Part shown: positions 25,251 to 33,803 of the stretch, in pieces
How positions within the stretch are numbered: position 1 is the first letter of the stretch
Layout of the letters: each line of letters starts with the position of its first letter
Assembly: GCF_958301595.1 (NCBI RefSeq)
Contig: NZ_CATQJU010000001.1
Span: forward strand, 2,170,001-2,234,000
Origin: Porphyromonas vaginalis
Lineage (GTDB): Bacteria; Bacteroidota; Bacteroidia; Bacteroidales; Porphyromonadaceae
Direction of reading: 5' to 3'
Length of the DNA: 64,000 bases
Notes under the pieces: model-generated
The model's database searches: none
What the model saw: the letters and a program-made list of their open reading frames with translations, nothing else
What the model was told of the DNA's origin: nothing
Made by a program: the position numbers and the translations under genes

Positions 25251-26333
25251 ATGAAAAAGCACAACTTCTATGCTGGTCCCTCGGTACTAAACCGTGGCGT
25301 GATCGAGCGCACTGCTGATGCGGTGCTGAACTTCGCTGACATGGATCTCTCACTCCTTGAGATCTCTCACCGCAGCAAGCAATTCCAAGCTGTTATGGAC
25401 GAGGCCGTAGCTACCTTCAAGGAGCTACTAGACATCCCCGAGGGTTACGAGGTACTTTTCCTCGGTGGTGGTGCTAGCCTCCAGTTCTACATGGTACCGC
25501 TCAACCTCATGGGCAAGAAAGCAGCTTACCTCAACACAGGTACGTGGTCTACCAACGCTATCAAGCAGGCTGGCTACGTAGACAAGGTCTTTGGTACGGA
25601 GACAGTTGTTGTCGCTTCTTCAGAGGACAAGAACTTCACCTACATTCCTAAGAACTTCACCATCCCCGAGGATGTAGACTACTTCCACTACACCTCCAAC
25701 AATACCATCTACGGTACAGAGATCCGCAAGGACTTCGACTGCAAGGTACCTCTTGTTGCCGATATGAGTAGTGATATCTTCTCTCGTCCAGTAGACGTCA
25801 GCAAGTACGACTGTATCTATGGTGGTGCTCAGAAGAATATGGGTCCTGCAGGTACGACCTTCGTAGTCATCCGCAAGGATGCGCTAGGCAAGATCGATCG
25901 TCCACTACCTACGATGCTCGACTACCAGACGCACGTCAAGAAGGGCTCTATGTTCAATACGCCTCCTGTCCTACCTATCTACACTTGCCTCCAGACCATG
26001 AAGTGGTACAAGGAGATGGGCGGTGTCAAGGCTATGGAGCAGCGTGCTAAGGAGAAGGCTGACGCTCTCTACACAGAGATCGACCGCAACAAGCTCTTCC
26101 GTGGTACTGTCGAGGCTGAGGATCGCTCTCGTATGAACGTATGCTTCGTCCTCAACGACGAGTATGCTGAGCTACAAGATGACTTCTTCAACTTCGCTAC
26201 TGAGCGCGGTATGGTAGGTATCAAGGGTCACCGCTCTGTAGGTGGCTTCCGTGCATCTCTCTACAACGGCCTCGAGATGGAGAGCGTACAGGCTCTGATC
26301 CAGGCTATGCAGGACTTCGAGAAGAAGCACTAA
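25251..26333 (+). CDS. serC: phosphoserine aminotransferase
   Basis: PLP enzyme that converts 3-phosphohydroxypyruvate to phosphoserine (also used in PLP synthesis). 360 residues; [14 protein letters not shown] start, [11 protein letters not shown] phosphate-binding segment, PLP Lys195 in [12 protein letters not shown]. Codon use is strongly biased to preferred codons, as in serA and gdhA, suggesting high expression. serA follows after a hairpin. Confidence 0.97.
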   Translation: MKKHNFYAGPSVLNRGVIERTADAVLNFADMDLSLLEISHRSKQFQAVMDEAVATFKELLDIPEGYEVLFLGGGASLQFYMVPLNLMGKKAAYLNTGTWSTNAIKQAGYVDKVFGTETVVVASSEDKNFTYIPKNFTIPEDVDYFHYTSNNTIYGTEIRKDFDCKVPLVADMSSDIFSRPVDVSKYDCIYGGAQKNMGPAGTTFVVIRKDALGKIDRPLPTMLDYQTHVKKGSMFNTPPVLPIYTCLQTMKWYKEMGGVKAMEQRAKEKADALYTEIDRNKLFRGTVEAEDRSRMNVCFVLNDEYAELQDDFFNFATERGMVGIKGHRSVGGFRASLYNGLEMESVQALIQAMQDFEKKH

Positions 26334-26364
26334 TCTCTCTCATTACTTACATAACACTATCTGT

Positions 26365-26409
26365 CCTACCCCGCAGCACCTCACACCAACAGGGGGTCTA
26401 CGGGGTAGG
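26365..26409 (+). terminator. hairpin between serC and serA
   Basis: CCTACCCCG pairs with CGGGGTAGG over a 27-base loop. No T-run follows, so it may be a weak terminator, an mRNA-processing structure or a stability element rather than a full stop. Confidence 0.5.
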
Positions 26410-26437
26410 CTCCTAAATAAAGATATCACTCAATACT

Positions 26438-27358
26438 ATGACTAAAGTACTTATCGCAACTGAGAAGCCCTTTGCACCAGTCGCTGTAGATGGCATTCGC
26501 AAGATTGTAGAGGGTGCTGGCTTTGAGCTAGTACTCCTAGAGAAATATACAGAGCGTCAGCAGCTCCTCGACGCTGTCAAGGATGTAGACGCTATCATCG
26601 TACGTAGCGACAAGGTCCAGGCTGACGTCTTTGAGGCTGCTAAGAACCTCAAGATCGTCGTACGCGCTGGTGCTGGCTATGACAACGTAGACCTAGAGGC
26701 TGCTACCAAGCACAACGTCTGCGTGATGAACACCCCTGGACAGAACTCTAACGCTGTCGCTGAGCTCGCTTTCGCACTCATGCTTGCTATGGTTCGCAAT
26801 CACTTCAACGGCAAGTCTGGCTCTGAGCTCAAGGGTAAGAAGCTCGGTATCCAGGGCTTCGGACACATCGGTCGTTGCCTAGCTAAGATCGCTCACGGCT
26901 TCGGCATGGAGGTCTACTACAACAAGCGTCACCGCCTTGATGCTGCTGAGGAGAAGGAGCTCGGGCTCACCTACTGCAGCCAGGAGGATCTCTTCAAGCA
27001 GTGCGACATCGTATCGCTCAATACGCCTAAGACCGCTGAGACTGTCAAGAGCATCAACGGCAAGTATGTCAAGATGATGCCTCAGGGTGGTCTCATCGTC
27101 AATACAGCTCGTAAGGAGATCATCGACGAGGAGTGCTTCCTCGCAGCTCTCAAGGAGCGCACAGACGTACGCTACGCTACCGACATCCAGCCTGACATGC
27201 ACGAGGAGTACCAGAAGGAGCTACAGGATCGCTACCTAGCAACCGCTAAGAAGATGGGTGCTCAGACAGCTGAGGCAAACATCAACGCTGGTCTTGCTGC
27301 TGCTAACCAGATCGTCGGCTTCATCAAGGATGGTTGCGAGACTTTCCGCGTCAACTAA
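26438..27358 (+). CDS. serA: D-3-phosphoglycerate dehydrogenase, short form
   Basis: Oxidises 3-phosphoglycerate, the first step of serine synthesis. 306 residues with no regulatory ACT domain. RAGAGYDNVDL, the NAD-binding GIQGFGHIGRCLA and NTARKEIID (catalytic Arg) are present; the late part has DIQPDMHEEY in place of the usual EPxxxxPL segment and ends AKKMGAQTAEANINAG, the form common in Bacteroidales. Lack of an ACT domain implies no direct serine feedback through that domain. Highly biased codon use. Confidence 0.94.
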   Translation: MTKVLIATEKPFAPVAVDGIRKIVEGAGFELVLLEKYTERQQLLDAVKDVDAIIVRSDKVQADVFEAAKNLKIVVRAGAGYDNVDLEAATKHNVCVMNTPGQNSNAVAELAFALMLAMVRNHFNGKSGSELKGKKLGIQGFGHIGRCLAKIAHGFGMEVYYNKRHRLDAAEEKELGLTYCSQEDLFKQCDIVSLNTPKTAETVKSINGKYVKMMPQGGLIVNTARKEIIDEECFLAALKERTDVRYATDIQPDMHEEYQKELQDRYLATAKKMGAQTAEANINAGLAAANQIVGFIKDGCETFRVN

Positions 27359-27374
27359 TCTGTAGACGACTTAG

Positions 27375-27419
27375 AGACTTTGGTCTCCTCACCTAGAGGG
27401 GACCGAAGTCTTTCTTTTT
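27375..27419 (+). terminator. Rho-independent terminator after serA
   Basis: AGACTTTGGTCTCCTC pairs with GAGGGGACCGAAGTCT (16 positions, two of them G-T) followed by TTTCTTTTT. It separates serA from the DUF1015 gene, which then needs partial read-through or its own promoter. Confidence 0.85.
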
Positions 27420-27451
27420 CACTCTCACCACACACTCAAAGACTCTTTATT

Positions 27452-28696
27452 ATGGCTATAATCAAACCATTCAAAGGATACAGACCACCTCAAAACCTTG
27501 TTGAGAAGGTCAACTCTCGTCCCTACGACGTGCTAAACTCTGACGAGGCTCGCAAGGAGGCTGAGGGCAACCCCATGTCTCTCTACCACATCATCAAGCC
27601 AGAGATCAACTTCCCCGCAGGTACCGACGAGCACGACCCCAAGGTCTATGACGAGGCTGTCAAGCAGTACCAGCACTTCAAGAAGGAGGGCTGGCTCGTA
27701 CAGGACGACAAGGAGTGCTACTACGTCTATGCTCAGACGATGAACGGCAAGACACAGTATGGTCTCGTTATCGGCGCTTACGTCGAGGACTACCTCAACG
27801 GTGTCATCAAGAAGCACGAGCTCACACGTCGTGACAAGGAGGAGGATCGTATGAAGCACGTACGCATCAACAATGCGAACATTGAGCCGGTCTTCTTTGC
27901 TTACCCTGACAATGCTGAGCTAGACAAGATCGTCGCTAAGTACACGGCTCAGAAGCCTGTCTACGACTTCGTCGCCAACGATACCTTCCAGCATCAGTTC
28001 TGGATCATCGACCAGGATCAGGATATCAAGCGTATCACCGAGCTATTTGGCCAGATGCCCGCGCTCTACATCGCTGACGGTCACCACCGTAGTGCTGCTG
28101 CAGCGCTCGTAGGTGCTGAGAAGGCTAAGCAAAACCCCAATCACCGTGGTGATGAGGAGTACAACTACTTTATGGCTGTAGCCTTCCCCGCTAACCAGCT
28201 CACCGTCATCGACTACAACCGTGTCGTCAAGGACCTCAACGGGCTCACCAGCGAAGAGTTCCTCAAGAAGCTCGAGAAGGACTTCGTCGTCGAGAAGAAG
28301 GGCACAGAGATCTACAAGCCCGCTAAGCTGCACAACTTCTCGCTCTACCTCGATGGCAACTGGTACTCGCTCACCGCTAAGCCAGGCACCTACGATGACA
28401 GCGATCCTATCGGTATCCTAGACGTCACCATCTCGTCGAATCACATCCTCGATGAGATCCTCGGCATCAAGGATCTACGTAGTGACAAGCGCATCGACTT
28501 CGTCGGTGGTATCCGCGGTCTTGGCGAGCTCAAGAAGCGTGTCGACTCAGGCGAGATGAAGGTCGCACTAGCCCTCTACCCCGTCACGATGAAGCAGATC
28601 ATGGACATCGCTGACACGGGCAACATCATGCCACCTAAGACCACCTGGTTCGAGCCTAAGCTCCGCTCCGGTATCGTCATCCACGAGCTCAGCTAA
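27452..28696 (+). CDS. DUF1015 family protein
   Basis: 414 residues from the ATG at 27452 (MAIIKPFKGYRPPQ); the 24 extra N-terminal residues of the longer frame come from the serA terminator and are discarded. RPYDVLNSDEAR, IADGHHRSAAA and GGIRGLGELKKRV are typical of the DUF1015 family, which is often found beside serA/serC in Bacteroidota. I recall some members being proposed to act in serine or phosphoserine metabolism; the context here fits, but no activity can be read from the sequence. Confidence 0.88.
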   Translation: MAIIKPFKGYRPPQNLVEKVNSRPYDVLNSDEARKEAEGNPMSLYHIIKPEINFPAGTDEHDPKVYDEAVKQYQHFKKEGWLVQDDKECYYVYAQTMNGKTQYGLVIGAYVEDYLNGVIKKHELTRRDKEEDRMKHVRINNANIEPVFFAYPDNAELDKIVAKYTAQKPVYDFVANDTFQHQFWIIDQDQDIKRITELFGQMPALYIADGHHRSAAAALVGAEKAKQNPNHRGDEEYNYFMAVAFPANQLTVIDYNRVVKDLNGLTSEEFLKKLEKDFVVEKKGTEIYKPAKLHNFSLYLDGNWYSLTAKPGTYDDSDPIGILDVTISSNHILDEILGIKDLRSDKRIDFVGGIRGLGELKKRVDSGEMKVALALYPVTMKQIMDIADTGNIMPPKTTWFEPKLRSGIVIHELS

Positions 28697-28721
28697 AGCA
28701 CAAACACATCTATATACGATT

Positions 28722-28757
28722 AGGGGACTGTACCTTTTGCGGTGCGGTCCCCTTTTT
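28722..28757 (+). terminator. Rho-independent terminator
   Basis: AGGGGAC pairs with GTCCCCT, with an 18-base loop containing additional pairing, followed by TTTTT. Ends the serC-serA-DUF1015 group. Confidence 0.85.
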
Positions 28758-28818
28758 CTATTCTTTTGCGCTAACCGCTTAGCAGTCAAAACTGACATAA
28801 CGATCAGTACACTAGACT

Positions 28819-28867
28819 GAAACTGGAGTTTCATAGGGAGGAAACTGGAGTGCCATACGTGTGGCAC
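28819..28867. repeat. 22-bp palindromic repeat array (two units plus part)
   Basis: Unit 1 (28819-28840) is GAAAC-TGGA-GTTTC with linker ATAGGGAG. Unit 2 (28841-28862) is GAAACTGGAGTGCC with linker ATACGTGT. The next unit begins GGCAC, complementary to the GTGCC of unit 2. Period exactly 22. Same linker type as the array at 58484. It lies between a terminator and the promoter of the Sua5/YrdC gene. Confidence 0.75.
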
Positions 28868-28899
28868 TGATTTCTCTAGCGGTATCCCGTCTGATTTCG

Positions 28900-28907
28900 T
28901 ACCTTTG
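28900..28907 (+). promoter_or_regulatory. -7 element of Sua5/YrdC gene
   Basis: TACCTTTG, 52 bp before the ATG at 28960. It lies inside the longer frame that starts at 28861, so that start is unlikely. Confidence 0.55.
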
Positions 28908-28959
28908 TGCTAGAAGTCTCCACAAGGTCGTGGAGGCATTTACCTCTCTAGATAGTTTT

Positions 28960-29547
28960 ATGAACCAAGTATCTCCTTCTCCTGAGACTCTATCCGCAGT
29001 GCGTGAGGCGGTCGACGTATTACAGCGTGGTGGTATCATCCTCTACCCTACTGACACGATCTGGGGCTTGGGATGCGATGCGACCAATGAAGAGGCGGTG
29101 GATCGCCTCTCGGCAATTAAGGGTCGCCCCATGGGCAAGCCGATGCTGATGCTGGTCGATAGCGACGTGCGAATACAATCATACGTGCGTACGGTGCCAT
29201 CGATGGCGTACCAATTGATCGATGTGGCGGTGCGTCCGCTCACCATTATCTACCCCGAGGGGCGCAATGTGGCGCCACAACTACTGGCGGACGATGGCTC
29301 GATCGGGATACGCATCGCAAGCGATACGCTCTGTCAGGAGATCTGCCGCATGCTGCGCCGACCACTCGTCTCCACCTCGGCCAATCTGGCGGGGACTAGT
29401 TCGCCACACAACTATTCGGAGATTGATCCCGCACTGATCAAGATGGTCGACTATGTGGTCCCGCTACGCCAAGATGAGCATATCGATGGCATGCCCTCAG
29501 ACATTATCAAGCTGGGGCTCAATAATGAGGTGCAAGTCATTCGCTAA
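28960..29547 (+). CDS. Sua5/YrdC threonylcarbamoyl-AMP synthase
   Basis: Makes threonylcarbamoyl-AMP for the t6A modification of tRNAs reading ANN codons. 195 residues from the ATG after the promoter. The YrdC domain fills the protein: LYPTDTIWGLGCDA, the lysine/arginine motif KGRPMGKPM, the GIRIAS segment and STSANLAG (the S-x-N motif). It is the short YrdC form without the C-terminal Sua5 domain. Confidence 0.92.
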   Translation: MNQVSPSPETLSAVREAVDVLQRGGIILYPTDTIWGLGCDATNEEAVDRLSAIKGRPMGKPMLMLVDSDVRIQSYVRTVPSMAYQLIDVAVRPLTIIYPEGRNVAPQLLADDGSIGIRIASDTLCQEICRMLRRPLVSTSANLAGTSSPHNYSEIDPALIKMVDYVVPLRQDEHIDGMPSDIIKLGLNNEVQVIR

Positions 29548-29610
29548 GTAATAAGGTTGGTCAGAAGCCGTTAAACGCCCTTTTAGTAGCTCCTAAACAC
29601 GGTCCGATCT

Positions 29611-30996
29611 ATGAGCAAGAAGTCTCGACAAGCTATGGTACGTCTGCGCTACATCGTCTCTGACCTTGTGGCGGTGCTGCTGGCAACGACGCTCTTCAAC
29701 GTGGTGCGCTACGTGGTCGAGGATCAGAGTGCGACCTTTGGCGAGCTGTCGCTCTTCCTCTTCAACACGAAGATGTACTGGGTGACGCTCGTGGTGGTAC
29801 TCTTCTGGATGGGCTTCCTAACGCTCTCGGGGTACTATAATAAGGTATTAGCGAAGAGCCGCATCGACGAGTTCTTTCTGACGGCTGGGAGTGTCTTCGT
29901 GGGGGTGGTCATCGAGTATCTCTTCCTCGTGGTGGACGATGTAATCGATGGGCGCAGTGAGCATCTGCTCCTCTTCGCCCTGCTCTATCTGACGCACTTC
30001 CTCCTCATCTATGCGGGTCGCCTGACGATTACTTTGCAGCAGATTAGGTATGACCGCATGCCAGAGCATTGGCCACAGATCCTGCTCATCGGGACGCCCG
30101 AGGTGATCGACAAGTTGCAGGCGGTGCGTATGGAGATGCATTACCACGCTGTGGCGCAGCTCCCCTTCGACTCTGAGCCTGTCACACTAGAGCAGGTACA
30201 GACTATACTGGAGGAGCAACCGATCGAGGCGATCTATATGGTGGCCAATGAGGCGGACACGCTACGAGCTACGCATCTGCTCTATGAGCTGTACCGTTGC
30301 AAGCTACCGATCAAGATATATCTAGAGGGGGTGATGGGGGTACGCTCCTCGCTACAAGCGCGCACGCTCCGTGGGTTACCGCTACACGATGTGACGCAGA
30401 CGCAGATGAGCGAGATGGAGCAAAATGTAAAGTGGCTCTTCGACCGTATCGTATCGCTAATTTTGCTGATCCTCCTGTCGCCTCTCTTTGCGGTGCTAGC
30501 GGTCTTGGTTCGGCGCTCTTCGGAGGGACCCGTCTTCTATCGTCAGGAGCGTGTGGGGCGTGGAGGGAAGCCTTTTTGGATCTATAAGTTTCGCACGATG
30601 TATACGGACGCAGAGGTAGCGGGCCCTCAGCTTAGCCACGAGGGAGACAAGCGAGTCACACCATTGGGTGCCAAGCTACGCAAGTACAGACTGGACGAGC
30701 TACCCCAGTTTTACAATGTATTGCGAGGCGATATGTCTATCGTGGGGCCTCGCCCCGAGCGCGCTTACTACATCAAGCAGATCCTCGAGCGGGCGCCTTA
30801 CTACTACCTGCTACACCAGCTACGGCCGGGCATCACGTCGTGGGGAATGGTGCGGTACGGCTACGCCTCGACGGTCGATGAGATGGTCGAGCGACTTTAC
30901 TATGACTGGCTCTACTACGAACACATGTCGATCAAGCTCGACCTAGCGGTGCTGCTCTGCACGGTGGGCACTATTATCAAGGGAAAAGGAAAGTAA
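29611..30996 (+). CDS. polyprenyl-phosphate sugar-1-phosphate transferase (WcaJ/WbaP type)
   Basis: Integral membrane initiating enzyme for exopolysaccharide or O-antigen synthesis; it transfers a sugar-1-phosphate to undecaprenyl phosphate. 461 residues: four or five N-terminal transmembrane segments (about 10-130), a Rossmann-like middle part (ILLIGTPEVIDKL...), one further membrane helix (LILLILLSPLFAVLAVLV), and the C-terminal catalytic domain with PVFYRQERVGRGGKPFWIYKFRTM, YRLDELPQFYNVLRGDMSIVG and GPRPE. The sugar used cannot be predicted. No other polysaccharide genes are adjacent, so it may serve a distant cluster. Confidence 0.92.
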   Translation: MSKKSRQAMVRLRYIVSDLVAVLLATTLFNVVRYVVEDQSATFGELSLFLFNTKMYWVTLVVVLFWMGFLTLSGYYNKVLAKSRIDEFFLTAGSVFVGVVIEYLFLVVDDVIDGRSEHLLLFALLYLTHFLLIYAGRLTITLQQIRYDRMPEHWPQILLIGTPEVIDKLQAVRMEMHYHAVAQLPFDSEPVTLEQVQTILEEQPIEAIYMVANEADTLRATHLLYELYRCKLPIKIYLEGVMGVRSSLQARTLRGLPLHDVTQTQMSEMEQNVKWLFDRIVSLILLILLSPLFAVLAVLVRRSSEGPVFYRQERVGRGGKPFWIYKFRTMYTDAEVAGPQLSHEGDKRVTPLGAKLRKYRLDELPQFYNVLRGDMSIVGPRPERAYYIKQILERAPYYYLLHQLRPGITSWGMVRYGYASTVDEMVERLYYDWLYYEHMSIKLDLAVLLCTVGTIIKGKGK

Positions 30997-31006
30997 CACG
31001 GCTGCG

Positions 31007-32803
31007 ATGACGACTACGACTACACGCATATCACTACTACAACGCTTCATCCTATGGAGAGAGGCTCACATCAGTGAGCGCATCTTCGTACTGATCTTAT
31101 CTTTTATCATCGGTATCTTGACCGCCCTGGCTGCCTTTGCGCTCAAACAATTGATCGGCACGATACAGCATCTCCTGATGCCCGCCATACGTCAGGCTAA
31201 TGTGTGGTACCTGATCCTGCCACCTATTGGCGTCCTGCTGACGGCGGGTGTGGTCAAGCTCTTCATCCGTGACGACATAAGCCACGGTGTGACGAAGGTG
31301 CTGGGCGCTATGTCACAGCGCAAGAGTCGTATCAAGCCGCACAACACCTGGTCGTCGCTCCTAGCTAGTTCGATCACCATCGGCTTCGGTGGATCGGTCG
31401 GTGCCGAGTCACCTATCGTGATGACGGGAGCCGCCATCGGGAGCAATACGGGACGGCTCTTCAAGCTGGAGCAGCGTCAGCTGATGCTCCTCGTGGGGTG
31501 CGGTGCTGCGGGGGCTATTGCGGGGATCTTTAAGGCGCCCATTGCGGGCTTGGTCTTTGTGGTGGAGGTGCTACTCCTCGACTTGACACTGAGCAGTGTG
31601 CTACCGCTACTGATTAGCTCCGTCACCTCGGCTACGATGGCTTACCTGCTGACGGGACAGCAGGCGATGTTTTCCTTTTACCAGAGCGACCCTTTCACGG
31701 CAGAGCGCATCCCCTACGTGATCCTGCTCGGTATAGCCTGCGGCTTCACCTCGCTCTACTTCTCCAAGGTGATGTTTGCACTGGAGAGTTGGCTCAAGAA
31801 GCGCAGCAACTTCCTCAAGCGTTACGGCATCTCGATGCTTATCCTCAGTGTGGCTATCTTCCTCTTTCCACCGCTCTTTGGCGAGGGTTACAGCACGCTC
31901 AGCGACCTGATGGCGGGACAGTACAGCTCCGTGACGGACAATAGTATCTTCGCCTCCTTCGGGAGTAACTATTGGGTCATCTTCGCCTTCCTCCTCTGCA
32001 CGATGCTGGTGAAAGTCTTTGCCTCCGTAGCGACCAATAGCGGCGGCGGATGTGGCGGACTCTTTGCGCCTAGCCTCTTCGTGGGGGGCTTGTGTGGCTT
32101 TGTCTTTGCCTATGCGCTAAACTTCTTCCCCTTCATTGAGGTCTACCTACCGCAAAAGAACTTTGTCCTCATGGGTATGGCGGGCGTAATGGCGGGCGTG
32201 ATGCACGCTCCGCTGACGGGTACCTTCCTCATTGCTGAGTTGACGGGTGGCTACAACCTGCTTCTGCCACTCATGCTGGTCGCTATCTGCTCCTATGGGA
32301 CGATCCGCATCTTCATGCCTCACAGCATCTACTCACTCCGCTTGGCGCAAAAGGGTGAGCTGATGACCCACAGCAAGGATCAGGCGGTGCTCACGGTGAT
32401 GAGCATCGACAATGTGATCGAGACGGACTTTGATAAGGTCTACCCCGACATGACGCTCGGCGAACTGGTTCAGGTGGTGGGACGTGCTAAGCGCAATCTC
32501 TTTCCTGTGGTGGAGCGTGAGACAGATAAGCTCCTCGGTGTGGTTTCGCTCGATGATATACGCAATATCATGTTTCGCCCTGAGCTTTACGACCGCTACA
32601 AGGTGGATCGTATCATGGTCTCCCCGCCAGCCCGCATCCAGAGCGATATGCACATGGACCACATCATGCACCTCTTTGACGAGACCAAAGCGTGGAACCT
32701 CCCCGTCGTAACACCCGAGGGGCAGTACCTCGGCTATGTCTCTAAGTCTAAGATATTCAACACCTACCGAGAGGTGCTCAATGTCCTCTCACCTGACGAA
32801 TAA
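31007..32803 (+). CDS. ClC-type chloride transporter with CBS pair
   Basis: 598 residues: ten or more hydrophobic segments (about 20-440), then two CBS domains (about 455-590: VMSIDNVIETDF, LFPVVERETDKLLGVVSLDDI, LPVVTPEGQYLGYVSKSKI). Pore motifs are present: GSVGAESPIV with the gating Glu, FKAPIAGLVFVVE, and GGGCGGLFAPSLFVGG. The residue after Glu in LVFVVEV, which is the second of two Glu in the E. coli Cl/H antiporter (proton Glu203), is Val here, as in ClC channels; this may mean altered proton coupling. It follows the sugar transferase by 10 bp and precedes fmt by 6 bp, probably one transcript. Confidence 0.9.
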   Translation: MTTTTTRISLLQRFILWREAHISERIFVLILSFIIGILTALAAFALKQLIGTIQHLLMPAIRQANVWYLILPPIGVLLTAGVVKLFIRDDISHGVTKVLGAMSQRKSRIKPHNTWSSLLASSITIGFGGSVGAESPIVMTGAAIGSNTGRLFKLEQRQLMLLVGCGAAGAIAGIFKAPIAGLVFVVEVLLLDLTLSSVLPLLISSVTSATMAYLLTGQQAMFSFYQSDPFTAERIPYVILLGIACGFTSLYFSKVMFALESWLKKRSNFLKRYGISMLILSVAIFLFPPLFGEGYSTLSDLMAGQYSSVTDNSIFASFGSNYWVIFAFLLCTMLVKVFASVATNSGGGCGGLFAPSLFVGGLCGFVFAYALNFFPFIEVYLPQKNFVLMGMAGVMAGVMHAPLTGTFLIAELTGGYNLLLPLMLVAICSYGTIRIFMPHSIYSLRLAQKGELMTHSKDQAVLTVMSIDNVIETDFDKVYPDMTLGELVQVVGRAKRNLFPVVERETDKLLGVVSLDDIRNIMFRPELYDRYKVDRIMVSPPARIQSDMHMDHIMHLFDETKAWNLPVVTPEGQYLGYVSKSKIFNTYREVLNVLSPDE

Positions 32804-32809
32804 ACAGCT

Positions 32810-33784
32810 ATGAAGAAAGATCAAGTCCGCATCATCTTTTACGGCACCGCTCCCTTTGCGACGGCCTGCCTAGAGCGTCTCGTCGACGAGGGCTACCCTA
32901 TTGTCTCTGTCGTCACGGCTCCTGACAAGCCTGCGGGTCGTGGACATCGCCTGCAGCCCTCGGCGGTCAAGGTCTGTGCGACCAAGCTCGGACTACCTAT
33001 ATTACAGCCGACAAACCTACGAGACGAAGCTTTCGTCCAGCAACTCACGGAGCTAAAGCCAACGCTCGGCGTGGTGGTCGCCTTCCGTATGCTACCTCGT
33101 GAGGTGTGGAGCTTGCCCCCGTGGGGGACGGTCAATATACATGGCTCGCTACTCCCGCAGTATCGTGGCGCCGCTCCGATCAATTGGGCACTAATCAATG
33201 GCGAAAGCGAGACGGGCGTGACCCTCTTCCAGCTACGTCACGAGATCGATACAGGAGACATCATTGCCGCTTCGGCTTGTCCGATCGAGCCAGAGGACAA
33301 CTTCGGCACCCTTTACGACAAACTGATGGCTCTGGGTGCTGAGCTACTGGCTCACGGCTTGAGCATACTGACGCAGCACGAGGGTTGCTACCCACAAGCA
33401 CTACCGCAAGAGGAGCACCCCGACCTGCGCCCTGCTCCTAAGCTTACGAAAGAGAATACGCGCATTGACTGGCACCAGTCGGCGCACGAGATACACAACC
33501 TGGTACGTGGCTTGGCACCTCAGCCTGGTGCCTGGACGATGCTGGAGCTTCCCAACGAAGAGCCTCTCCTTGTCAAGATCTATGCGACCACGCTCCCGCA
33601 GCAGGAAGCGGACGAGCGACCCGTGGGACAGAGCCTCTCTCCTCGCAAAGGTCAGCTAGCCGTGCAGTGTGGCGATGGATTGCTCCTCATCGAGCAGCTA
33701 AAGCCTCAGGGCAAGAAGCTCCTCTCGGCACGTGATTGGCTCAACGGACTCAAAGTCTCTGTCGAGGAGGTTCGCTTCGTCTAG
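32810..33784 (+). CDS. fmt: methionyl-tRNA formyltransferase
   Basis: Formylates initiator Met-tRNA for translation initiation. 324 residues; N-terminal catalytic domain with the SLLPQYRGAAPINWALING loop (catalytic Asn/His region NIHGS) and DTGDIIA, C-terminal OB-like domain from about residue 210. FYGTAPFA at the start is the typical folate-site beginning. Confidence 0.96.
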   Translation: MKKDQVRIIFYGTAPFATACLERLVDEGYPIVSVVTAPDKPAGRGHRLQPSAVKVCATKLGLPILQPTNLRDEAFVQQLTELKPTLGVVVAFRMLPREVWSLPPWGTVNIHGSLLPQYRGAAPINWALINGESETGVTLFQLRHEIDTGDIIAASACPIEPEDNFGTLYDKLMALGAELLAHGLSILTQHEGCYPQALPQEEHPDLRPAPKLTKENTRIDWHQSAHEIHNLVRGLAPQPGAWTMLELPNEEPLLVKIYATTLPQQEADERPVGQSLSPRKGQLAVQCGDGLLLIEQLKPQGKKLLSARDWLNGLKVSVEEVRFV

Positions 33785-33803
33785 CCATTTCCATACAAGC
33801 AAA

